From positions 1 to 56,531 of the forward strand of contig CAZWVH010000009.1 of assembly GCA_964636945.1 (NCBI GenBank): 56,531 nt of DNA, in the 5' to 3' direction. A program made the position numbers and the translations under genes. The first letter of the stretch is position 1, and the number at the start of each line of letters is the position of its first letter. A model generated the notes under the pieces. The model was not told the origin of the DNA. It ran no database searches and was given only the letters and a program-made list of their open reading frames with translations. This DNA is from CAZADA01 sp964636945. GTDB taxonomy: Bacteria; Pseudomonadota; Alphaproteobacteria; Caulobacterales; Maricaulaceae. This document shows, in pieces, positions 16,737-25,898 of this stretch.

Positions 16737-18130
16737 CCCACAACGCTCGGCAACCATGTGGCGATTTGGGGCACAGTCCAGATCGCCGCGATCATCACGA
16801 TTTGGATCGCGATAAAAGGCAGCGCGCCCGCGTAAATTTGACTTGTCGCCACTTCCGGTCCGGCCACACCGCGCAAGTAAAACAGCGAAAACCCAAAGGG
16901 CGGCGTGAGGAAACTGGTCTGCAAATTCATGCCGATCAGCACGCCCAACCAAATTGGATCAAAACCCAGCGCGATGAGGATCGGACCCACAATCGGAATC
17001 ACCATGAAAATAATTTCGATGAAGTCCAGGAAAAAGCCCAAAACAAACAAAACCAGCATTACCACAAGCAGTGCGGTGAATTTGCCGCCCGGCAGCGTGG
17101 TCAGCGCGTGTTCGATGACCGCGTCGCCGCCCAAGGCGCGGAACACCAGCGAAAACAATTGCGCGCCAAGCAGGATCAAAAATACCATGGCGCTGATTTT
17201 GACGGTCTGATCGGCGACATCGCGCAGCCGTGACAACGAAAACTTTCCACTTGTGAACGCCAGTATCGTGGCGCCTACAGCCCCAACCGCCGCTGATTCG
17301 GTGGCTGTCGCGGCTCCTGTGAGGATCGAGCCCAGTACAACCAAGATCAGGATCAGCGGCGGCGCCAGGACCTTCAGCAGGTCCGCCACGTCCACCCGCT
17401 CAACCTCTCCGGTGGTGGCGCTCACCATGGGCGGGCAGGTTTCCGGCTTTCGCCAAGCTTGAAAGAACACCCAAGCTACATAGGCCGCCACCAAGAGCAA
17501 TCCGGGAATCAGCGCGCCAGCGAACAGATCAATCACCGTCACAGGCTCAGGCACCAGGACGCCCATGCGCGTGGCTGCGTCCTCATTGGCCCCTTGAAGC
17601 ACATCACCCAATAGGATCAATACAATTGAGGGCGGGATGATCTGACCCAGCGTGCCGGACGCGGTGATCACGCCAGAGGCGAGCTTGGGATCGTAGCCGC
17701 AGCGCAACAGCACTGGCAGACTCATCACACCCATGGTCACCACAGTGGCCCCGACAATTCCGGTGGACGCAGCCAAAAGCGCGCCAACGATGACTACTGA
17801 AACACCAAGTCCTCCGCGCACCGAGCCAAATAATCGCCCCGCCGTTTCCAGTAAACGCGCCGCCAATTCTGACTTTTCCAACATCACGCCCATGAACACA
17901 AATAAAGGCACCGCCACCAGCGCCTCATTGCGCATGACGCCGAAAATGCGTGAGGGAAACAGGTTCAAAATGCCAATGTTCAACAAGCCCAGTTGGCTTG
18001 CAAACAAAGCAAAAACGACAGCGACACCGCCCAATGTCAGGGCCACCGGATAGCCGGCAAGTAAGGCAGCCAGGGCCGCGCCAAACATGATGAAGGCGAG
18101 GATTTCAGCGCTTAGCCACTCAAAACCCAT
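16733..18130 (-). CDS. dctM: TRAP transporter large permease (DctM)
   Basis: Main membrane channel of a tripartite ATP-independent transporter, driven by an ion gradient, usually sodium. The 465-residue protein has about 12 hydrophobic segments and the DctM family landmarks LFVFMGVMLEKS, AASTGIVGATVVTMG and ASGTLGQIIPPSIVLILLG. It begins 11 bases inside the end of the small permease gene, with GGGGGAGG before its ATG. It acts with the DctP and DctQ genes just upstream on the same strand to import an organic acid. Confidence 0.95.
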   Translation of the reverse strand: MGFEWLSAEILAFIMFGAALAALLAGYPVALTLGGVAVVFALFASQLGLLNIGILNLFPSRIFGVMRNEALVAVPLFVFMGVMLEKSELAARLLETAGRLFGSVRGGLGVSVVIVGALLAASTGIVGATVVTMGVMSLPVLLRCGYDPKLASGVITASGTLGQIIPPSIVLILLGDVLQGANEDAATRMGVLVPEPVTVIDLFAGALIPGLLLVAAYVAWVFFQAWRKPETCPPMVSATTGEVERVDVADLLKVLAPPLILILVVLGSILTGAATATESAAVGAVGATILAFTSGKFSLSRLRDVADQTVKISAMVFLILLGAQLFSLVFRALGGDAVIEHALTTLPGGKFTALLVVMLVLFVLGFFLDFIEIIFMVIPIVGPILIALGFDPIWLGVLIGMNLQTSFLTPPFGFSLFYLRGVAGPEVATSQIYAGALPFIAIQIVMIAAIWTVPQIATWLPSVVG

Positions 18131-18698
18131 GGCTATCCTCCCCCTTATCCGCGCGCCCCTCGGATGTGGGGTCGATCAATACCGCGACACTGCGCAAGAC
18201 CGAGGCGAAAAGCTGGATCGCCATCAACACGCAAAACACCACAATCACAGACTTCAGCAAGTAAAGCGCCGGCAGACCGCCAGCTTCCGCTGATTTTTCC
18301 TGAATGCGCCACGATCTCTGCACAAAAGGCAGACTTCGCGTGTAAATAAACCAAATAAACGGCGTCGCCAGAAATGCGACGCCCGCAAGTTCCATGATCG
18401 CCCGCCCGCGCGGACTATAGCGACGAGAGATCACATCAATGCGGACATGGGCGTTTGCGGCCAAAGCATAGCCCGCACCCAGCATAAACACAGCCGCGTG
18501 CATCCAAACATAGGTCTCTTGCATCCACACACGACTGAATGAAAAGCCGTACCGCATCATGACTAGGGCAAATACATTGATCACCATAATGATGACCACA
18601 ACGCCCATCAGCGCGCCAACACTGCGATTAATCAATGTGATGACATCGGCGCTTGCGGTTAAAAATCTCGCAGCGCCTTGTGAGGCTGATCGCGCCAT
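18120..18698 (-). CDS. dctQ: TRAP transporter small permease (DctQ)
   Basis: Protein of 192 residues with four hydrophobic helices (about residues 25-50, 65-90, 105-125 and 150-175) and a basic N-terminus. It matches the small membrane subunit that bridges the binding protein and DctM. It starts 4 bases after dctP ends and overlaps dctM by 11 bases, so the three are one translational unit. The sequence itself is little conserved, and the call rests on topology and position. Confidence 0.92.
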   Translation of the reverse strand: MARSASQGAARFLTASADVITLINRSVGALMGVVVIIMVINVFALVMMRYGFSFSRVWMQETYVWMHAAVFMLGAGYALAANAHVRIDVISRRYSPRGRAIMELAGVAFLATPFIWFIYTRSLPFVQRSWRIQEKSAEAGGLPALYLLKSVIVVFCVLMAIQLFASVLRSVAVLIDPTSEGRADKGEDSHGF

Positions 18699-18702
18699 CA
18701 GG

Positions 18703-19803
18703 TTATCCGTCGATGGGCCGCAGATCAGCCACGGCGCGCGCTTGTAGGAAAGCCCCCTCCGACAGGCTGGACCAATCGGTCATACTGGAGCGAAAACTGA
18801 CAATGTGATTGTAGATCGCAGCGGCATCGGCATCGGCTGCTGCGATGTCGGGCAGTATTTCAGCGGTACGCTCGCCAATCGCCTGAAGCAATTGCGGACT
18901 GTAGTTACGCACTTTGACGCCGTGATCTTCGATCAATGTTTGCAACGCCTCATTGTTCTTTGCTTGATACTCTGACAGCACCCACAAATTGGTTGCGGAT
19001 GCCGCGTTCTCCACAATGGCTCGCTGCTCAGTGGTCAGCGACTCCCAGGCGGCCATATCAATGAAGCCATCCAGGATCGTGGCCGGTTCATGCCAGCCAG
19101 GCGTGTAGTAATTTTTTGCCGCTTGATAGAGGCCTTTGCCCAAATCAGCCGCCGGGCCAATCCATTCGGTGCCGTCAATTTCCCCGGTGGTCAGGGACAC
19201 CAGGACTTCCGAACCGGAACGCAAAACCACAGTCACGCCAAACGTTTTGAGGATTTCGCCCCCCAGTCCAGGCATACGGAACTTCAGACCGCGAAGATCT
19301 TCGACAGTATTCACCTCTTTGGTGTACCAGCCGCCCATTTGGTTGCCCGTATTGCCCAGTGGCAGAAACTTCAAGCCGAGCGGGTTATACACATGCTTAT
19401 CTGCGGTTTCGATGCCGCCACCATAGTAACACCAAGCGTTTTGCTCTTGGGCCGTGAGGCCAAACGGCATGGCGGAAACGAAGGGCGCGGCGGCCGACTT
19501 ACCCGCCCAATAATAGGAGGCGCCCATGCCCATTTGCGCGGCGCCAGACTGCACAGCATCCATGGCCTCGAACGCCGGCACCAACTCGCCATCATGGAAC
19601 ACTTGAATGGTCAGCGAGCCGCCGGTGGCCTGACCCACAAACGCCGCAAACCGTTCCAACGCCTGGCCAAGCAAGCCTGCCTTGCCGAAAGCTGACACGG
19701 CGATCCACTGCTTGCGTCCTTGTGCAAGGGCCGGTTTGGCCAGTGTTGATGCGCCAACCGCGCCTCCCATGGCGGCGGTGGCTAGAAACTCGCGGCGCTT
19801 CAT
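18703..19803 (-). CDS. dctP: TRAP transporter substrate-binding protein, TakP-like
   Basis: Periplasmic receptor delivering substrate to DctQM. The start chosen gives MKRREFLATAAMGGAVGA, a twin-arginine signal ending at KPALAQ; its ATG follows GGGGAG. The mature protein keeps landmarks of the 2-oxo-acid binding TakP group: GELVPAFEAMDAVQSG, MPFGLTAQEQNAWCYYGGG, NTGNQMGGWYTKEV, LKFRMPGLGGEILKTFG and GEIDGTEWIGP. By that resemblance I infer a carboxylate such as a 2-oxo acid as substrate, but this is not certain. It lies 40 bases after selO on the same strand. Confidence 0.92.
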   Translation of the reverse strand: MKRREFLATAAMGGAVGASTLAKPALAQGRKQWIAVSAFGKAGLLGQALERFAAFVGQATGGSLTIQVFHDGELVPAFEAMDAVQSGAAQMGMGASYYWAGKSAAAPFVSAMPFGLTAQEQNAWCYYGGGIETADKHVYNPLGLKFLPLGNTGNQMGGWYTKEVNTVEDLRGLKFRMPGLGGEILKTFGVTVVLRSGSEVLVSLTTGEIDGTEWIGPAADLGKGLYQAAKNYYTPGWHEPATILDGFIDMAAWESLTTEQRAIVENAASATNLWVLSEYQAKNNEALQTLIEDHGVKVRNYSPQLLQAIGERTAEILPDIAAADADAAAIYNHIVSFRSSMTDWSSLSEGAFLQARAVADLRPIDG

Positions 19804-19843
19804 GGCGTTCTCCCCGTATTCTTTGACGTGCGTGCCGATGGTG

Positions 19844-21292
19844 TCATAGCGAAGAGTGTTCCGCGTCGAAAGCGTCCGGCGCAAGTCCAAACGCCTCACC
19901 GGCCGCATCTATTCGGGTGATGAGATCGTGAAACCCCGACCAATCGTCGTCCGCTTCGATGCGCGCCCAAAGCGCATTGAGCACATCGCCTGTGGGTGAA
20001 ACCGGCTCCTGGGCAAAATACTTATGCCCCAATCGGCCATGCGTCGCCGGCGCTCGATCTGACAGCGCATTGCGAAACACGTCAAACGCCTCGCCATGAT
20101 AGTAACGCGCCCGCGGTCCATCCATGGCCCGGCCGGCTGCCGCGTCTCCGCCAAACCAGTCGAAAAAAATCGCTTCAAATGGTGCGCGGCTGTCATGGGC
20201 GAAACGGGTAAAGGCCGACGCCAACGCCACATCCGCCTCCGTTCCCAATCGCTCCAGGCCCAGGCGATCAGCAAACGCTGAACCGATGGCCGCACGGTAG
20301 GCCTCGCCAAACGCGCCGAGCGCCGTTTCCAAAGGCTCGGTTGGAGAAATCAGCGTCAAACATTCGGCCAAGCGCTGGAGGTTCCAGGCCATGGCTTCCG
20401 GCTGGCGGCCATAGGCGTAAATCCCGCCCTGGTCGAAATAGGCGGCTGTGTAATCCGGCGCATAGACCGGCAGGAACCGATAAGGCCCATAATCAAAGCT
20501 GGTTCCGGTCACCGTGACATTGTCAGAGTTGAGCACCCCGTGGACAAATCCGGCGGCCATCCATTTCGCGCTCAGCTCAGCATTGGCGATCGCTACGGCG
20601 CGCAAGAATGCGGCGGGACGCTTATCCTCCGGTTCGTCGATCATTTGAGGAAAATAAACCGCCGCACAATGATCGATGAGCGCGCGAATGTTGTCAGGCT
20701 CATCATGATAGGCGTGGCGCTGGAAATGGCCGATACGCACATGACTATGCTGCATGCGGGTCATCACCGCCCCGCGCGTGGGGCTCGGTTCATCATAGCG
20801 GGTCAGCTGCTCGCCAGTTTCAAACACGGTTAAGATTTTGCAGCTGGGAATCCCAAGCGCGGTCAGGTATTTGCCGGCAATGACCTCGCGCACTCCGCTT
20901 TGCAAAGTCATGCGGCCATCGCCGGTGCGCGAATAGGGCGTCTGGCCCGAGCCCTTTGTGCCCAAATCCATCAGTTTTCCGGACTTGTGCCACATCTGCG
21001 CGAATAAAAATCCCCGTCCATCGCCGATTTGCGGATTGTACTGGCGAAACTGGTGACCGTGATAGCGCATGGCCAAGGGCCGCGTCTGATTGTCCGGCAA
21101 TGGCGCAAACTCTGCAAAATGCCTGCGCCAATCCCCCTGTGTTAGAGAATCTATCCCAATTGCGCGCGCCGCGGCGTCATCACGCCAACGCATCGTCACG
21201 CTGGAAAAGTCCGCCGGTTCGACCGGGTCAGCAAAACTGATCCCCAGTCGTTCAAATGCGGGATCGGGGCGATAATGGGGGGATAAGACCAT
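19844..21292 (-). CDS. selO: Protein adenylyltransferase SelO (YdiU/UPF0061)
   Basis: Pseudokinase-fold enzyme that transfers AMP from ATP to Ser, Thr or Tyr of target proteins, linked to redox stress responses. The 482-residue protein starts with the ATG at 21290-21292; a longer frame upstream is not supported. Family landmarks are MRYHGHQFRQYNPQIGDGRG, DLGTKGSGQTPYSRTGDGR, FVHGVLNSDNVTVTGTSFDY (the Asn and Asp of the metal site) and YGPYRFLP. It is divergent from a TonB receptor, with 142 bases between the starts, and is followed at 40 bases by the TRAP genes, so it may share their transcript. Confidence 0.95.
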   Translation of the reverse strand: MVLSPHYRPDPAFERLGISFADPVEPADFSSVTMRWRDDAAARAIGIDSLTQGDWRRHFAEFAPLPDNQTRPLAMRYHGHQFRQYNPQIGDGRGFLFAQMWHKSGKLMDLGTKGSGQTPYSRTGDGRMTLQSGVREVIAGKYLTALGIPSCKILTVFETGEQLTRYDEPSPTRGAVMTRMQHSHVRIGHFQRHAYHDEPDNIRALIDHCAAVYFPQMIDEPEDKRPAAFLRAVAIANAELSAKWMAAGFVHGVLNSDNVTVTGTSFDYGPYRFLPVYAPDYTAAYFDQGGIYAYGRQPEAMAWNLQRLAECLTLISPTEPLETALGAFGEAYRAAIGSAFADRLGLERLGTEADVALASAFTRFAHDSRAPFEAIFFDWFGGDAAAGRAMDGPRARYYHGEAFDVFRNALSDRAPATHGRLGHKYFAQEPVSPTGDVLNALWARIEADDDWSGFHDLITRIDAAGEAFGLAPDAFDAEHSSL

Positions 21293-21434
21293 GGACGTGT
21301 TATGGCGGGCCTGGCCCACCCCGTCGAGGGGGGAGCGTTGCGGCGTACGCCTCTGCCAAAACGTGCATGCCCCGCGCACTTGGCGGGCGTCGCGATGGGC
21401 GTTAACCACAAACTCCCACCTCGATCGTTCCCGG

Positions 21435-24092
21435 ATGCCTGTGATGTTGCTTGCTCGCCGCTTCTCGCGTTTGCCGCTCTGCGCCCTGATGAGTTCCGTC
21501 GCGCTTATCCCCGCCGCCGCCCAGGATGACGACGAGGCGGAAGACCGCGTCATTGTGGTGGGCAGCTATTTGCGCGAACCGGCGGACGTGATCAGCCTTG
21601 ACCGCACGGCGCTTGGCCAACTCGGCGCGGAGGATCTGACCATCGCGCTCACGCGCCTGCCGGCCAATGTGGGTGCGGAGTACAACACCGACAGCGGCAC
21701 GCAAAACGACACCTCTGGTACGGCGAACATCAATCTGCGCGGGCTGGGCTTGGACGCCACGCTGGTGCTTCTGGACGGGGCGCGCATGACCGTGTCCTCC
21801 GTGGCCGCCGATGACGGCTCGACCTTTGTGGACCTCAACGCTTTGACGCCTGAAATCGCCGTCGCGCAGGTGGACGTGTTCGCTGATGGCGGATCGGCGC
21901 TTTATGGTTCTGACGCGCTGGCCGGCGTGGTCAATGTGGTCACGCGGCGGGGCTTTGACGGATTTGAGCTGGCCGGCGAGCGACGTTTGGCCACCAGCTA
22001 TGGCGACGATGGGTCCGACTGGATCCTCGAGGCGATTGCCGGGCGTGCGGGCGCTGACTGGTCGCTGACCGCGGCGGCGAGTTGGCTGGATCGGCAATCG
22101 ATTGAAGGGACCGACACCACCTTCACGCCCGGCACCGGCGTGTCTTCGCTGGGGCAACCCGGGGCCTATAATGTGGGGCTGGCCGATGGTTCGCGGGTCA
22201 CCGTGATCGACCGCGACTGCGCGGCGGCCGGCGGCATTCCGCTGCCCACCGGCGCACCCGAAACGCCCTTGGGCACGCCGGGATTTTGTGGGCTGGACTT
22301 TGCCCAGTTTTTCTCAGTGGTGAACAATGAACAGCGTCTGCAGGGCTGGCTGGATGCGACGAAAACCTTTGGCGATGTGCGCGCCTCCGCCCAGTTCGTC
22401 ATCGCCGACAACGCCATTGAACGTGGCAATTCTCCGTCCCTGCCCGACCTCTCCTTTCCCGCTCTGCCAGCGGCCAATCCAGGCAATTATTTCGGCCAGG
22501 ACGCGGTGTGGTTTGGCCGCCCGCGCGGCGTGGAGGCCGGCTCGGCCCGGCGCAATTTTGACCATTTCACCTATCGCGCGCTGGGATCGCTGGAGGGAGA
22601 GATCAGCGCGTTCGCCCGCGACTGGGACTGGTCCGCCACGCTCGCCTATTCGCGCAACACCGTGCGCACCACCATCACCGACACGCGCCGCGACCGCTTT
22701 GATGCGGCCATCCAAGGCTTTGGCGGGCCCGACTGTCCTGTGACGGGTCCCAACCAGGGCGTGGCGGCCGGCGATCAGAGCCAGGATTGTTACTGGTTCA
22801 ACCCGTTTGGGTCCGGCGGTTTGGTGAGCGACCCCAATGATCCGCGCTTTAACGAACCTGTGGTGCTGGACGACATTCTCGGCCTGGACGTGCGCAAGAG
22901 CGACACCGATCTGCTTACCACCGATGGGCTGGTGACAACGGACGATCTGTTCGCCTTGCCCGCCGGGGGTGTCGCCGCAGCCTTCGGCGTGCAGGCTCGG
23001 CGTGAAACCACCGAGACCCGCCATGGCGAGGATTTCAACGCCGAGAATTTCCTGTTCATTCTGGGCGGACCTGACTTTGAGGGTAAGCGCGAGGCATGGG
23101 CCGCCTTTGCCGAGTTTGACGCGCCGCTGACCGCATCGCTCAATCTTCAGCTGGCCGGACGCTATGACGATTATGACGGCGTGTCCGCGTTCTCCCCGCG
23201 CGCGGCATTGGCCTGGACCCAAGGCTCATGGGCCGCCGGCGCCTCGGCTTCGCGCTCGTTTCGCGCGCCCAGCCTGAACGAGACCGCGTCGGCCGCGACC
23301 ACATTGGAATCCCTGCCCGTGCGCGGGCAAAACCTATTTCGCGCGGTGACCACCTTTGGTTCAGACGATCTCGATCCGGAGACCTCCAACGCCTACACCG
23401 CCCGGCTGGGCTTTGACGACGGCGAATGGCGGTTTGGCGCTGTGGCTTGGCGTTACGAGGTGGACGATCTGATCGTGGAAGAAAGCGCGCAGGCCATCAT
23501 CGCCGCTGATTTGGCCGATGACAGCTTTGACGATCCGCGCATTGAGCTGTCTGACACCGGCGATGTGCGCCGGGTCAACGCCGCCTTTGTCAATGCACCC
23601 AACGTGACCACCCACGGCCTGGATTTTTCCGCCGGTCTCACCGCGCCGGCGCTGGGCGGCGCCTGGACCACCGACCTCACCGCCACCTATGTGGATGAAT
23701 ACACGCTGACCGATCCGGTGACCGGCGAGGAGATCGCGGCCGAAGGCCAGCGCAATTTCGCCAATTTCGCCCGCTCGCTGCCGCAATGGCGAGGTCTGGT
23801 GCAAACCAACTGGACCCGCGGCGGCCACAGCCTCACCGGGGTGATCAACGCCATCTCCAGTTATGACGATGATGAAAACCCGGGTGCGCAGGTGGGCAGC
23901 CAGATCACGCTGGACGCCCAATACGCCTTCAGCGTTAACACCGGCTTTGGCGAGGCGTTCACGGCCACGCTCGGCGTGATCAACGCTTTTGACGAAGAGC
24001 CGCCATTTGTGGACACCGCTTTGGGCTATGACACCAAGGTTCACGATCCGCGCGGGCGAGTGGTTTATCTGCGCCTGGCGCAGAGATTTTAG
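21435..24092 (+). CDS. TonB-dependent outer-membrane receptor
   Basis: Gated outer-membrane barrel for uptake of a scarce ligand, energised by TonB. The 885-residue protein starts MPVMLLARRFSRLPLCALM and has a signal peptide ending near IPAAAQ. A short acidic stretch and TonB-box-like DRVIVVGS follow, then the plug domain (about 45-175) with GTANINLRGLGLDATLVLLD and GSDALAGVVNVV. The rest alternates beta strands and acidic loops and ends in the C-terminal aromatic motif LRLAQRF. The ligand is not evident. A longer start at 21291 lacks a signal peptide. It is divergent from selO. Confidence 0.93.
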   Translation: MPVMLLARRFSRLPLCALMSSVALIPAAAQDDDEAEDRVIVVGSYLREPADVISLDRTALGQLGAEDLTIALTRLPANVGAEYNTDSGTQNDTSGTANINLRGLGLDATLVLLDGARMTVSSVAADDGSTFVDLNALTPEIAVAQVDVFADGGSALYGSDALAGVVNVVTRRGFDGFELAGERRLATSYGDDGSDWILEAIAGRAGADWSLTAAASWLDRQSIEGTDTTFTPGTGVSSLGQPGAYNVGLADGSRVTVIDRDCAAAGGIPLPTGAPETPLGTPGFCGLDFAQFFSVVNNEQRLQGWLDATKTFGDVRASAQFVIADNAIERGNSPSLPDLSFPALPAANPGNYFGQDAVWFGRPRGVEAGSARRNFDHFTYRALGSLEGEISAFARDWDWSATLAYSRNTVRTTITDTRRDRFDAAIQGFGGPDCPVTGPNQGVAAGDQSQDCYWFNPFGSGGLVSDPNDPRFNEPVVLDDILGLDVRKSDTDLLTTDGLVTTDDLFALPAGGVAAAFGVQARRETTETRHGEDFNAENFLFILGGPDFEGKREAWAAFAEFDAPLTASLNLQLAGRYDDYDGVSAFSPRAALAWTQGSWAAGASASRSFRAPSLNETASAATTLESLPVRGQNLFRAVTTFGSDDLDPETSNAYTARLGFDDGEWRFGAVAWRYEVDDLIVEESAQAIIAADLADDSFDDPRIELSDTGDVRRVNAAFVNAPNVTTHGLDFSAGLTAPALGGAWTTDLTATYVDEYTLTDPVTGEEIAAEGQRNFANFARSLPQWRGLVQTNWTRGGHSLTGVINAISSYDDDENPGAQVGSQITLDAQYAFSVNTGFGEAFTATLGVINAFDEEPPFVDTALGYDTKVHDPRGRVVYLRLAQRF

Positions 24093-24199
24093 CCGGCGTT
24101 ATCGGCCAACCGCAAAATTCGCCATGCCACGCCCGAACACGCCTAGGGTGCAGGGAGCATCGCGAAGGCGCCGGATTGGCCCGTGGTGGCGGCGATATA

Positions 24200-24353
24200 C
24201 CAAACCAACGTTTCCCACGGTCGAGTGCGCCGCGCCCGGAATTCGCGGCCGGAAAAACGGCGAGATCGGTGGGACCCAGGGGGCCGTGGAACTCGGAGTT
24301 GGTGAAACGTGGCCGTCACCGATAGCTCCACCCTTCGGCCCCCTGGGTCCCGC
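24200..24353. repeat. Inverted-repeat element, copy 1
   Basis: A leader (24200-24224) precedes a long imperfect palindrome. The left arm GTGGGACCCAGGGGGCCG (24269-24286) pairs with CGGCCCCCTGGGTCCCGC (24336-24353) with one mismatch. Between them GGTGA and TCACC form an inner stem around a GGCCG core. The whole can fold as an extended hairpin in DNA or RNA. The arrangement resembles REP/BIME-type intergenic elements. Confidence 0.75.
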
Positions 24354-24396
24354 TCACCTCGTTGCACTCGGGAGCGGGAATCAATTTTGAGCTTTA

Positions 24397-24521
24397 ACAA
24401 ACCACCGATTCCCACCGTCGACTGAAAGGAGATCGGTGGGACCCAGGAGGTCGTAGGGCGCAGCACTTGGCAAAGGGCGGCCGTCACCAACCGCTCGACG
24501 CTACGGCCCCCTGGGTCCCAC
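24397..24521. repeat. Inverted-repeat element, copy 2
   Basis: The same leader recurs (24397-24421), about four differences in 25 from copy 1. It is followed by the left arm starting GTGGGACCCAGG (24436-24456) and right arm ending CCCCCTGGGTCCCAC (24501-24521). The arms mismatch at two positions, one of which could be a G-U pair in RNA. The inner sequence GGCCGTCACC is identical to copy 1, whereas the rest of the loop differs. The stem is therefore conserved over the loop. Confidence 0.75.
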
Positions 24522-24749
24522 TCCCGCCGCGGTTTCTTTGGTCCCCGAATAGACAGGCGCGGCCACCGCGTCGGAGTGGGAAGCGAAAAACCTTGGTTAT
24601 GGGAGCGTGGTTCTCCATACGCCGCCATCGGTCTTTTCAGGGTGGAGCAATCGCTGGGTCAAGCGCTCCCGTCCCGAGTTCCTGGTTCCGCGACGGGCCT
24701 CACTCCCGTTCGCCGGTCGAGGATGACGGGGTTTTTGTGTTTGGTGTTT

Positions 24750-25820
24750 TCACCCCTCCGCGCCCACCTTCCCAAACGCATGCGTCAGGGCCCGGCCGGT
24801 TTGCTCCAGCGCCTGGCGCGCGGTGGTCCACCGGTTTTCCATCTGTATAAATCCGTGGGGCATGGAGCCATAGCGCTCAATGTGCACCGGAACACCCGCC
24901 GCGCGCAGCCGCCGGGCATAGGCTTCGCCCTCATCGCGCAGCGGATCCATGGCGCACACCATGATGTAAGCGGGGCAAACACCCGCCAGTTCGCGTTGAT
25001 ACAAGGGGGAGACCAAGGGATCGCGAACATCCACATGGTCGGGCGCATAGGCCTGGCGCACTGCGCGCAGCACATATTCCGAGACCTTATGGCCTTCAAT
25101 CACGCGCAATTGGGCGGGGCGCGGGTGAACCAGTTGCAGTAACGGATAGATCAAAGCCTGGCAGACGGGGGCATGCGGCGCATCCCGGCGCTGTTGAGCC
25201 ACGACAGCTGCCAGATTGCCTCCCGCTGAATCGCCGGCGACAGCGAGCTGCTTGGGAGCCGTTCGAAGCTCATCCGCCCCTTCGAGTGCGGCCCAATCAA
25301 AGGCTGCGAGCGCATCGTCCACGGCCCCGGGGAACGGATGTTTGGGCGCAAGCCGGTATTCCACCGACAAGACCCGCGCGCGCGACGAGCCCGCCAGTCG
25401 CCGGCAGACGCCGTCATGGCTGTCCAGATTGCCGATGACAAAGCCGCCGCCATGGAAAAACACCGTGAGCGGACCAGGCTCCTCGCCAGCAGAAGCGGGC
25501 GTATAAAGCCGCGCGCGCATGGCGCCATGTTGGCATGGAATGGTGAGGTCACGGATGTCGCCCAAACGGGCTCGCTTGGCGGGGTCGCCCTGGATCACAC
25601 GCCGAAATGCTTGGCGCGCCGCAGGAGCGGCGGTGTCGCTGGCGAGCCGGCTGGCTTGCTTGGCCCAGTTGGCGCTTTGGGCCCGCGAGGCTTCCAGCGC
25701 CTGGTCAAAGGTCGATTGAACTCCAAATGAGGAGCGAAACGATTCTGCAGCATAGCGCCGCCATCTGGGAGAATTCAGCTTTCGAATCCAAACGGGAGTT
25801 CGCAGACTGTGATTGACCAT
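24750..25820 (-). CDS. Alpha/beta hydrolase, hormone-sensitive-lipase (HSL) type esterase
   Basis: Esterase or lipase for short to medium acyl esters. The 356-residue protein starts at the ATG 25818-25820, after AGAAGG. The HSL oxyanion motif HGGGF lies near residue 125. The nucleophile is in GDSAGGN. The acid is in MDPLRDEGEAYA. The catalytic histidine is in MPHGFI. An extra N-terminal helical cap (about 1-95) precedes the hydrolase fold. No signal peptide is seen, so it is probably cytoplasmic. It lies 78 bases downstream of an acyl-CoA synthetase gene on the same strand, which suggests a shared role in lipid breakdown. Confidence 0.9.
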   Translation of the reverse strand: MVNHSLRTPVWIRKLNSPRWRRYAAESFRSSFGVQSTFDQALEASRAQSANWAKQASRLASDTAAPAARQAFRRVIQGDPAKRARLGDIRDLTIPCQHGAMRARLYTPASAGEEPGPLTVFFHGGGFVIGNLDSHDGVCRRLAGSSRARVLSVEYRLAPKHPFPGAVDDALAAFDWAALEGADELRTAPKQLAVAGDSAGGNLAAVVAQQRRDAPHAPVCQALIYPLLQLVHPRPAQLRVIEGHKVSEYVLRAVRQAYAPDHVDVRDPLVSPLYQRELAGVCPAYIMVCAMDPLRDEGEAYARRLRAAGVPVHIERYGSMPHGFIQMENRWTTARQALEQTGRALTHAFGKVGAEG

Positions 25821-25898
25821 AAGCGCGCCTTCTCGGCGCGGACCGGCCACGCCGCCTTGTTCGCAACCGATGCCTAGAGATAAGCCGCCAGCCTGCAG

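Larger units (their letters stand above)
24093..24749. other. Non-coding stretch carrying inverted-repeat elements
   Basis: This 657-base region between the TonB receptor and the convergent hydrolase gene has no supported gene. It holds two related hairpin-forming repeats (annotated separately). A GC-rich stretch at about 24700-24735 resembles the short dispersed palindromic sequences found between alphaproteobacterial genes. Open frames across it encode repeated Asp-Pro-Gly-Gly-rich peptides that simply reflect the repeats. No tRNA or clear intrinsic terminator is visible. Confidence 0.7.

Noticed and set aside
21293..21553. Longer N-terminus for SelO
   Set aside because: The extension overlaps the TonB receptor start and its signal peptide and does not resemble the SelO family; the ATG at 21292 fits.
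24200..24521. CRISPR array
   Set aside because: There are only two long imperfect palindromic units with no regular short repeats or spacers, and no cas genes nearby.
24143..24628. Minus-strand open frame with repeated Asp-Pro-Gly-Gly peptides
   Set aside because: The peptide repeats only reflect the two inverted-repeat DNA elements; there is no start signal.
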